Source: a virus
Virus record (IMG/VR): IMGVR_UViG_3300023301_000046
Coordinates: 1-34,377 of that record
Strand: one strand, 5' to 3'
Length of the DNA: 34,377 nucleotides
This document shows positions 6,628 through 12,746 of this stretch, one piece after another. Within the stretch, counting starts at the first letter, position 1. Every line of letters begins with the position of its first letter. The notes beneath the pieces are model-generated. The model saw only the letters and a list, made by a program, of their open reading frames with translations, did no database searches and was not told where the DNA came from. The translations under genes were made by a program, and so were the position numbers.

Positions 6628-7332
6628 ATGATATTTCAGTGTGATGCAGCAGCCTTAGAAATTCGTGTAGCTGCTTTTCTTTCACAAGATGAAGTGTTAA
6701 TACAAGAGTTTATTAATGGTGAAGACCTACACACTTCCAATCAGATAAAGTTTGGACTCCCTGATAGGGGAATTGCTAAAGTGTTAAATTTTAGAATTTT
6801 ATATGGAGGCAATGAGTTTAGTTTTGCACAAGACCCAGACTTTACATCGGTAAGCAAGTCTAGGGAGTATTGGAAAGAAGTAATTGAGGCTTATTACACT
6901 AAGTATGCAGGAATTAGTGCATGGCATAAGAAGATAATTAAAACAGTAATTGAAACAGGTGAGTTGAGTACACCACTAGGTAGGTTTTTTAAGTTTCAAA
7001 AATATGGTGGAGAGTACACACCCACTACAATAAAGAACTACCCTGTGCAAGGCACTGGAGCAGATATAATGGCACTCGTTAGGGTTAGTGCTTATAATAG
7101 GTTAAAGAAGTTAGACCTACCTGACTGCTTATTAGTCAATACGGTACATGACTCTATAATCTTAGATTTTAAAGATGCAGGGTTGATACCAGTGTTAAAT
7201 GATATGTTTCATGGGGTGTTTAAAGACATTCCAGCAAATATAGAGAAGGTGTTTGGAGTTAAGTTTAATGTCCCCATGACTTGTGAAAACCAAGTTGGCA
7301 GTAATTGGGGTGATATGGTCGTAGTTAATTAA
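6628..7332 (+). CDS. DNA polymerase I family, C-terminal half (palm and fingers catalytic motifs)
   Basis: A 234-residue protein that begins almost at motif A: M-IFQC-DAAALEIR. Motif B (O-helix) is RGIAKVLNFRILYGG, and motif C is VNTVHDSIILD, holding the second catalytic Asp. The usual HDE of motif C is HDS here, a substitution worth noting. It ends with the family's terminal block (NVPMTCENQVGSNWGDM). It starts at ATG 6628 with AAGGATAAGA upstream. Together with the gene at 4,381 it makes a full family A polymerase; neither half alone has both exonuclease and palm. Confidence 0.9.
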   Translation: MIFQCDAAALEIRVAAFLSQDEVLIQEFINGEDLHTSNQIKFGLPDRGIAKVLNFRILYGGNEFSFAQDPDFTSVSKSREYWKEVIEAYYTKYAGISAWHKKIIKTVIETGELSTPLGRFFKFQKYGGEYTPTTIKNYPVQGTGADIMALVRVSAYNRLKKLDLPDCLLVNTVHDSIILDFKDAGLIPVLNDMFHGVFKDIPANIEKVFGVKFNVPMTCENQVGSNWGDMVVVN

Positions 7333-7341
7333 GGAGTTTAT

Positions 7342-7854
7342 ATGCAAGTTACAGTTGTTAATGTTAGCCGAGAAGACCGCCCAAATAAAACAGGAGGCAC
7401 ATATGGGGTTTTAACAGTAGCCTTTCGTAATGCTGAGGGCAAATTAACAGAAAAAAAGTTAATGTCTTTTCAGAATCCGCAAGTGTTCAAACACTTTGAG
7501 AGGGTATCACCTGGTGACTTAGTTGAGGTTACTTCAGTAAAGGTTGGTGACTATTGGCAATGGACAGCTATCGGTGTGGCAACAGTAGTAGCACCAGCAG
7601 ATTCTACAAGTAAGGCAACAGCTGCCCCACCTAAGTCAAATTATGAGACGTCAGAGGAACGTGCTGACCGCCAACGATTGATTGTCCGCCAGTCTAGCTT
7701 AAGTGCTGCTGTGAATGTATTGACAGTTGGTGCAAAGGCATTGGATAAAGAAGCAGTTAAGGCACTAGCGCGTGATTTTGAAGAGTGGGTGTTTCGTGTT
7801 GACACACCTAAGATTGATAGCTTTGACACAATGGAAGATGACATTCCCTACTAA
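7342..7854 (+). CDS. single-stranded DNA-binding protein
   Basis: A 170-residue protein with a beta-rich N-terminal OB-fold-like region (residues 1-80, with VTVVNVSREDRPNKTGGTYG and LVEVTSVKVGDYWQW), a Thr/Ala/Pro-rich linker, and an acidic C-terminal tail ending DTMEDDIPY. That tail is the hallmark of SSB proteins (compare DDDIPF of the bacterial protein), which use it to recruit replication partners. Strong AAGGAG ribosome-binding site; located just after the polymerase half. The fold call is from pattern, the tail is direct. Confidence 0.8.
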   Translation: MQVTVVNVSREDRPNKTGGTYGVLTVAFRNAEGKLTEKKLMSFQNPQVFKHFERVSPGDLVEVTSVKVGDYWQWTAIGVATVVAPADSTSKATAAPPKSNYETSEERADRQRLIVRQSSLSAAVNVLTVGAKALDKEAVKALARDFEEWVFRVDTPKIDSFDTMEDDIPY

Positions 7855-7882
7855 TGTCCTCTAAAAAGTTAATTATAATTTT

Positions 7883-7902
7883 GGAGGTGGTAACCTGCCT
7901 CC
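7883..7902 (+). promoter_or_regulatory. hairpin containing a Shine-Dalgarno-like GGAGG
   Basis: GGAGGTGG pairs with CTGCCTCC across a 4-base loop (8 pairs, two of them G-T wobbles). It lies in the 79-base gap before the exonuclease start at 7,934. The GGAGG inside the stem has no start codon at normal distance, and no T-run follows. It may be an mRNA processing or translational control element. Confidence 0.35.
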
Positions 7903-7933
7903 ACATTATTGCAGGAATATGGAGGCATTGGTA

Positions 7934-8662
7934 ATGATAGGACTAATAGATGCAGATTTAATTGCTTATAGGTGTTCTGTTTCACAAGATGAATGGAGTA
8001 ATGTCGCGGAAAAGATGAAATTCCTTATACAAGAACTCACAGAACAAACTAAGTGTGAAAGCTACAAGTACTACTTATCAGGAAGTAATAACTTTAGAAA
8101 GCAACTCTACCATGAATATAAAGCTAATAGAACTGCACCTAAGCCCACTCATTTACAATCAGCTCGTGAGTGGTTAGAAGTGAATTATTTAGCGGAGAGT
8201 GTGGAAACACTAGAGGCGGATGACTTGCTAGGAATGTATCAAGACGACCAAACAGTTATTATATCTTTAGATAAGGATTTATTACAAGTTATAGGTAAGC
8301 ATTACCAGTGGGCTATTGAGGGTGGTCCAGCTGATAAACGGTGGCGGAAAGAAGAGAAGTGGAGTGATATAGACGAATTTAGTGCCTTACAAATTTTGTA
8401 CACACAAATCCTTACAGGGGATAGCACAGACAACATTAAAGGTGCAAAAGGTATTGGCAAAGTAAAAGCCGTGGAAATGTTAGAAAATTGTATAGATGAA
8501 ATAGAGTTTATAGATAAGTGTTTAGGTGCGTATGGTAGCGAAGAAGAATTCCTTATGAACGCAGGGTGTGTATATGTTTTAAGACACCCTAATGATAGTT
8601 ATTTAAAACGATATGAGAGGATTACAGATGCTAGTAACAATTCAGAAAGTAAAGATGGTTGA
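7934..8662 (+). CDS. 5'-3' exonuclease (FEN / T7 gp6 type)
   Basis: Degrades RNA primers and 5' ends during replication and recombination. Started at ATG 7934 because GGAGG lies 8 bases upstream and the protein then opens with IGLIDADLIAYR, the first metal-binding block; an in-frame ATG at 7919 is the alternative. Further FEN motifs: LEADDLLGMY, SLDKDLLQV, and GDSTDNIKGAKGIGKVKA, the last combining the GD..DN metal site with the helix-3-turn-helix. Length 242 residues is normal for small-phage versions. It overlaps the next gene. Confidence 0.88.
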   Translation: MIGLIDADLIAYRCSVSQDEWSNVAEKMKFLIQELTEQTKCESYKYYLSGSNNFRKQLYHEYKANRTAPKPTHLQSAREWLEVNYLAESVETLEADDLLGMYQDDQTVIISLDKDLLQVIGKHYQWAIEGGPADKRWRKEEKWSDIDEFSALQILYTQILTGDSTDNIKGAKGIGKVKAVEMLENCIDEIEFIDKCLGAYGSEEEFLMNAGCVYVLRHPNDSYLKRYERITDASNNSESKDG

Positions 8663-8822
8663 TGTAAAATTATCCGAAGAGGATGTTGAAGCGATTGTTG
8701 CTAAATTTATGAAGGACCACTATTGGGAAACATTATCGCATGTTAACGACGAAAAAGAAATCCAAGACGCCTGGAAAGAGGTCTACTACTACATCGCAGG
8801 TAAGCACTTGGACACAAGGTAA
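8628..8822 (+). CDS. hypothetical small helical protein overlapping two neighbours
   Basis: Started at ATG 8628, which has AGAGGATT at normal spacing; ATG 8655 (MVDVKLSEEDVEAIV) is an alternative that overlaps the exonuclease stop by only 8 bases. The core looks like a small helical phage protein (LSEEDVEAIVAKFMKDHY and DAWKEVYYYIAG). It overlaps the exonuclease by 35 bases and the HNH gene by 83 bases, in different frames. Family uncertain. Confidence 0.6.
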   Translation: MLVTIQKVKMVDVKLSEEDVEAIVAKFMKDHYWETLSHVNDEKEIQDAWKEVYYYIAGKHLDTR

Positions 8823-9153
8823 GTTTGACACCTTTATAAGGTCACTACTACGAGGTGGGTTTAGGAAATACCCACCAAAGTATGAAGTGTTAAAAGAAGC
8901 AGCAGTTGGTAAAAAGATTAACCCAGCAAGTAAACGACTAGCAGAGCATTATAGGTGTGCCACTTGTAAGAAAGACTACCCACAGAGAGAAGTGAATGTA
9001 GACCACATACAACCAGTAACAGACCCTGTAACAGGCTTTCAAGGATGGGATGTATATGTTAAGCGTATGTTTTGTTCTAAGAGTAATCTACAAGTACTAT
9101 GTTCAGCTTGTCATGATATTAAAACAGCAGAGGAAAGGGAGTTACGGAAATGA
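8740..9153 (+). CDS. HNH endonuclease
   Basis: A 137-residue protein. The nuclease core is clear: CATC (zinc), VNVDHIQPV (catalytic His of HNH), SNLQVLCSAC (second HNH Asn and zinc CxxC) and HDIKT (last His). The N-terminus is Lys/Thr-rich, then FDTFIRSLLRGG and YPPKYEVLKEA, as in stand-alone phage HNH proteins that sit among replication genes. The only in-frame start before the conserved part is ATG 8740, which lacks a Shine-Dalgarno and lies within the preceding gene. It may process DNA for recombination or act as a free-standing homing enzyme. Confidence 0.85.
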   Translation: MLTTKKKSKTPGKRSTTTSQVSTWTQGKFDTFIRSLLRGGFRKYPPKYEVLKEAAVGKKINPASKRLAEHYRCATCKKDYPQREVNVDHIQPVTDPVTGFQGWDVYVKRMFCSKSNLQVLCSACHDIKTAEERELRK

Positions 9154-9263
9154 CTAAAATTAAACCCACCCCAGTACTATGGTGTCTAGCTAGTTGCACT
9201 AGGCTAGTTAACACTTTAATAGCTTGTAAGACTTGTCCACACAATCCTAAAAATAAGGAGTAA
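9150..9263 (+). CDS. tiny four-cysteine protein (37 aa)
   Basis: A 37-codon frame starting in an ATGA overlap with the HNH gene (GGGAG upstream) and ending just before the AAGGAG of the next gene. Cys are arranged as WCLASC and ACKTCPH, which could form a small zinc site. Function unknown. Confidence 0.5.
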   Translation: MTKIKPTPVLWCLASCTRLVNTLIACKTCPHNPKNKE

Positions 9264-9267
9264 TAAA

Positions 9268-9555
9268 ATGCTATACGAAAGAGAATATGTAGCTTGGTTA
9301 TACTCTACAAATAAGGTTAAACATAAAGCCATGTTAATTGATTATTTAGAGAATTGGGAGATGTATGACAAATTCTTAGCAGCCACAGGTTTAGAAGACA
9401 TTGCTAATGGTTGGAATGAAGATAGGATTGATATTATAGGACAGAACGGTAGCTCAGGAACTCACTACCATACAATATGTAATATATGCGGTATTTTGTA
9501 TGTACACAAACTGGAGTGCGCTTACACAGGTTGCCCCCGCCCTTACGGAGATTAG
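9268..9555 (+). CDS. hypothetical protein with C-terminal Cys-rich finger
   Basis: A 95-residue protein with AAGGAG at good spacing. The N-terminal two thirds look helical (LYEREYVAWLYSTN, DYLENWEMYDKFLAATG). The C-terminus carries CNICG followed by ECAYTGCP, a likely zinc-binding finger. It ends two bases before the metallophosphoesterase start. No family recognised. Confidence 0.7.
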   Translation: MLYEREYVAWLYSTNKVKHKAMLIDYLENWEMYDKFLAATGLEDIANGWNEDRIDIIGQNGSSGTHYHTICNICGILYVHKLECAYTGCPRPYGD

Positions 9556-9557
9556 AT

Positions 9558-10331
9558 ATGAGTAAACGTATATTAGTAATTCCAGATAGTCAGATTAGAC
9601 CGGGTGATACATATGAGTTTTTAAGTAACATTGGTAAGTATGCTGTAGACTTACTACCTGACTACATAATTCACTTAGGTGACTTTGCAGATATGCCATC
9701 ACTGTCTAGTCATGACAAGGCTGGTTCTAAAAGCATGGAAGGGTTGCGCTACAAAGCAGATATAAATTCAGTTAAAGATGCAATGAAGGTGTTGCTTGCA
9801 CCAATTAAAGAACACCAAGCTGCCTTAAAGCAAAACAATAGGAAACGTTGGAATCCTAAATTGATTATGTTGTATGGTAATCATGAGCATAGGATTAACC
9901 GAGCAGTACATAATGACCCAAAGTTAGAAGGATTGATTAGTTTAGATGACTTAGAATATGAGAAGTTTGGATGGCAAACAGTGCCATTCTTACAACCGAT
10001 TAATGTAGAAGGGGTGATGTTCTGCCACTACTTTGTATCAGGTGTAATGGGAAACCCATGTACTTCAGCTAAAGCCATCTTAAATAAGCACCACCAAAGC
10101 TGTATTGCAGGACATCAACAAGGTAGGGATATTGCCTTTGCAAGACGAGCAGACGGACAAGAGATGACCGCAATGATAGTAGGCAGTGGATACGACCATG
10201 ACGAGGCATACTTAAACTCACAGACTAATAACCACTGGCGAGGTGTTGTAGTGTTAAACGAAGTTAATAATGGACAGTTTGACGAGATGATGATTTCATT
10301 ACGTTATTTGAAAGGTAAATATGGCAGCTAG
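9558..10331 (+). CDS. calcineurin-like metallophosphoesterase
   Basis: A 257-residue hydrolase with the metal ligands in order: IPDSQ (first Asp), HLGDFAD (GDxxD-like), LYGNHEHR (GNHE) and a late AGHQQGRD (GH). The start is ATG 9558, with ACGGAG upstream and the first beta strand right after it; a longer in-frame extension would overlap the previous gene. Such enzymes in phage replication regions may remove phosphates from nucleotides or nucleic-acid ends; the substrate cannot be read from the sequence. It overlaps the DUF3310 gene by 11 bases. Confidence 0.87.
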   Translation: MSKRILVIPDSQIRPGDTYEFLSNIGKYAVDLLPDYIIHLGDFADMPSLSSHDKAGSKSMEGLRYKADINSVKDAMKVLLAPIKEHQAALKQNNRKRWNPKLIMLYGNHEHRINRAVHNDPKLEGLISLDDLEYEKFGWQTVPFLQPINVEGVMFCHYFVSGVMGNPCTSAKAILNKHHQSCIAGHQQGRDIAFARRADGQEMTAMIVGSGYDHDEAYLNSQTNNHWRGVVVLNEVNNGQFDEMMISLRYLKGKYGS

Positions 10332-10533
10332 TTTAAAACAAGTAGGTGGCACACACTATAAAGACTTTGAAATTCAACCAGCGGAGTTTTGTCATAAGAA
10401 CAAGATTCCCTACCTAGAAGCAACGGCTATTAAGTATTTATGCAGATGGCGGATGAAGGGCGGTATTCAAGACTTAGACAAAGCAATTCACTTTATTGAA
10501 CTACTAAAGGAGTATGAGGCACACTATGATTAA
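10321..10533 (+). CDS. DUF3310-family protein
   Basis: A 70-residue protein showing the whole signature of DUF3310: VGGTHY near the start, IQPAEFCHKN, a middle AIKYLCRWRMKGG, and DLDKAIHFIELL at the end. Members are common in phages next to nucleotide metabolism genes and are sometimes annotated as nucleotide-kinase-like; function is not settled. It lies two genes before the ribonucleotide reductase. Confidence 0.88.
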   Translation: MAASLKQVGGTHYKDFEIQPAEFCHKNKIPYLEATAIKYLCRWRMKGGIQDLDKAIHFIELLKEYEAHYD

Positions 10534-10705
10534 TCTACATGAATTATATGAGAAATTGATAGAGCAAATAGGTGAAGAGGATTTAGTAGATGTATTAGAG
10601 CTTACTACAGAAGACTTAGTAAATGCTTTTAAAGATAAGATTGAAGATAATTATGAAACGTTATTAGAGATGTTAGACCTAGCCGAAGAAGATGATAACG
10701 AATAG
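10526..10705 (+). CDS. small acidic hypothetical protein (59 aa)
   Basis: Started at ATG 10526 because GAGG lies 6 bases upstream; the upstream ATG 10514 sits too close to AAGGAG. The product is helical and very acidic, ending LAEEDDNE. It overlaps the DUF3310 stop by 8 bases and ends 10 bases before the reductase. Function unknown. Confidence 0.65.
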   Translation: MINLHELYEKLIEQIGEEDLVDVLELTTEDLVNAFKDKIEDNYETLLEMLDLAEEDDNE

Positions 10706-10715
10706 AGGAAGTAAT

Positions 10716-12563
10716 ATGGATAAAAGTCAAGCAATACTAAGTGAAATAACGGTGTTTAATAAATATGCTAAGTATGTACCTGAGTTACAGCGTAGAGAAA
10801 CATTTGAAGAAATCGTAGACCGTAATATGGCAATGCACATTCGCAAATATCCTATAATGAACGAGGAAATTAAAGATGCTTACAAGTTTGTATACAACAA
10901 GCAAGTATTACCTTCGATGCGTAGCCTACAATTTGGCGGAGTTCCTATTGAGCTCAGTAATAACCGTATCTTTAATTGTGCATTTTCTAACGCTTCCCAC
11001 CCTGCTATTTTTAGTGAAACTATGTTTAATCTGCTTGGAGGGAGTGGGGTGGGTTATAGTGTACAAAGACACCATGTGGAACAACTACCTGCTATCTGTG
11101 GAACGTCAGAAAAAACAAGACGCTTCTTAGTAGGTGACTCAATTGAGGGTTGGGCTGACTCGGTTAAAGTGCTGATTAAGGCATATACATTAGGCAAGTC
11201 TAAACCTGTGTTTGATTACCGAGATGTTCGCCCTAAAGGTTCTAGACTTATTACCAGTGGTGGCAAAGCACCAGGACCAGCTCCACTTAAGTTCTGCTTA
11301 GTCAAGTTAGAAAGTGTTTTACAGAACGCCACAGGGCGTAGTTTAACACCAATTGAAGTGCATGATATGATTTGCTATATTGCAGATGCAGTGTTAGCGG
11401 GTGGTATTCGCAGAGCTGCTTTGATTAGCTTGTTTAGCAAAGATGACTTAGATATGTTGTCAGCTAAGGCAGGTAAATGGTATGTATTAAACCCACAACG
11501 TGGTAGAGCAAATAACTCAGCAGTTTTAAAACGTGGTGAGGTTACTAAAGAGCAATGGGACACTTTGTGGAAAAAAGTAGAGGCAAGTGGTAGTGGTGAG
11601 CCAGGTGTGTTTTGGACAAACGATTATGACATGGGGACTAACCCCTGTGCAGAGATTGCCCTACACTCTAACCAATATTGTAACCTTGTAGAAATTAACG
11701 GCAATGCCGTCACTAACCAAGATGAATTAAATGCTGTAGTTAGGGCGGCTACATTGATTGGCACACTACAAGCAGGATACACAGACTTTCACTATCTACG
11801 GAATGCTTGGAAAGAACAAACTGAAAAAGAGGCATTACTTGGTGTAAGTATTACAGGGATTGCTAACACTGTATTACTAGGGCTTGACTTAAAAGAAGCT
11901 TCAGCTATCTCTATTGGGGAGAACGTTCGTGTGGCTAATATTATTGGTATTAACAGTAGCGCAAGAATTACTACGGTTAAGCCAGCAGGAACAACGTCAT
12001 TAGTTTTAGGCAGTTCTAGTGGCATACATGCTTGGCATAATGACTACTACATTAGACGTATGCGCGTGGGTAAGAATGAACCATTGTACCAATATATGAT
12101 GGACACTGTGCCATCTATGGTTGAAGACTGCTACTTTAATCCTCACTTAGAAGCTGTGATGACTTTCCCACAGAAAGCCCCTGAAGGTGCAATCTTACGG
12201 ACAGAACATTTTATGCACACACTAGAGCGTGTTAAACGATTTAATAAGGAGTGGGTCGGTGGAGGGCATGTATATGGTAATAATCAGCATAACGTTTCTT
12301 GTACTATTTCTTTAAAGGACAATGAGTGGGGAGAATGTGGGCAGTGGATGTGGGACAATCAAAACGACTACACAGGGATTAGTGTATTACCGTATAATGG
12401 TGGAACGTATGTACAAGCACCATTCACAGATTGCACTAAGGAGGAGTTTGATAATATGTACAAACTATTACAAGAAATTAACTTAACTAATGTAAAAGAA
12501 ACTGACGATAATACAGTGGCTAAAGAGGCAATTGCTTGTGCAGGTGGTTCTTGCGAGGTATAA
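10716..12563 (+). CDS. adenosylcobalamin-dependent (class II) ribonucleotide reductase
   Basis: Converts ribonucleotides to deoxyribonucleotides using a B12-generated thiyl radical, supplying dNTPs for phage replication. Started at ATG 10716 (AGAGGAAG upstream), giving 615 residues. It resembles the monomeric RTPR-type class II enzymes: LPSMRSLQFGG, RIFNCAF with the first redox Cys (88), NLLGGSGVGYSVQ, NPCAEIAL with the radical Cys (311), a redox Cys exactly 11 residues on (322), and KPAGTTSLVLGSSSGIHAWH. The C-terminus ends ACAGGSCEV, the swinging thiol pair. No NrdB-like subunit is encoded. It is last in the early block before the PqqA-like unit. Confidence 0.92.
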   Translation: MDKSQAILSEITVFNKYAKYVPELQRRETFEEIVDRNMAMHIRKYPIMNEEIKDAYKFVYNKQVLPSMRSLQFGGVPIELSNNRIFNCAFSNASHPAIFSETMFNLLGGSGVGYSVQRHHVEQLPAICGTSEKTRRFLVGDSIEGWADSVKVLIKAYTLGKSKPVFDYRDVRPKGSRLITSGGKAPGPAPLKFCLVKLESVLQNATGRSLTPIEVHDMICYIADAVLAGGIRRAALISLFSKDDLDMLSAKAGKWYVLNPQRGRANNSAVLKRGEVTKEQWDTLWKKVEASGSGEPGVFWTNDYDMGTNPCAEIALHSNQYCNLVEINGNAVTNQDELNAVVRAATLIGTLQAGYTDFHYLRNAWKEQTEKEALLGVSITGIANTVLLGLDLKEASAISIGENVRVANIIGINSSARITTVKPAGTTSLVLGSSSGIHAWHNDYYIRRMRVGKNEPLYQYMMDTVPSMVEDCYFNPHLEAVMTFPQKAPEGAILRTEHFMHTLERVKRFNKEWVGGGHVYGNNQHNVSCTISLKDNEWGECGQWMWDNQNDYTGISVLPYNGGTYVQAPFTDCTKEEFDNMYKLLQEINLTNVKETDDNTVAKEAIACAGGSCEV

Positions 12564-12579
12564 TCAATGATTATCTGTA

Positions 12580-12608
12580 TTTACTTAAGCAAGGCTTTAT
12601 GATATAAT
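12580..12608 (+). promoter_or_regulatory. putative promoter of the PqqA-like gene
   Basis: TTTACT, 17 bases, then perfect TATAAT at 12603-12608, about 32 bases before the ATG. The surrounding AAGGCTTTATGA before the -10 and ACTCA after it match the promoter at 960-988 apart from single-base changes and one gap. This gives the gene its own early-type promoter after the reductase stop. Confidence 0.65.
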
Positions 12609-12640
12609 ACTCACTCAATAAACCCAATTGGAAAACTACT

Positions 12641-12712
12641 ATGTGGAAAACACCATCAGCTACAGAAATGCGATTTGGCTTTGAAGTTACAATGTATGTA
12701 ATGAACAAGTAA
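12641..12712 (+). CDS. pqqA: PQQ precursor peptide PqqA
   Basis: A 23-codon gene whose product lines up without gaps with bacterial PqqA, also typically about 23 residues: MW-K at the start, P5, R11, G13 and the core GFEVTMY, with E15 and Y19 at exactly the positions of the Glu and Tyr that the radical SAM enzyme PqqE joins to make pyrroloquinoline quinone. The core RFGFEVTMY is like that of Pseudomonas and Acinetobacter PqqA. No pqqB, C, D or E is present in the window, so the peptide would have to be processed by host enzymes. The gene is a self-contained unit: own promoter, weak GGA ribosome-binding site, and a terminator six bases after the stop. PQQ serves methanol and other periplasmic dehydrogenases. 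The identification is by motif memory, but the agreement is strong for so short a peptide. Confidence 0.88.
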   Translation: MWKTPSATEMRFGFEVTMYVMNK

Positions 12713-12717
12713 AAAAT

Positions 12718-12739
12718 AAGGGGGCAAATAAGCCCCCTT
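12718..12739. terminator. bidirectional intrinsic terminator between the convergent arms
   Basis: A perfect 8-bp GC-rich stem (AAGGGGGC / GCCCCCTT) with loop AAATAA, flanked by an A-run on the left and TTT-AGTTT on the right, so it can stop transcripts from both sides. It lies between the PqqA-like stop and the stop of the left-pointing gene at 12,747. Confidence 0.9.
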
Positions 12740-12746
12740 TAGTTTA

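Noticed and set aside
8613-9153. A frameshifted single gene joining the small protein and HNH
   Set aside because: Both frames have coherent sequence in their own parts, and the small protein ends naturally; no slippery run lies at the overlap.
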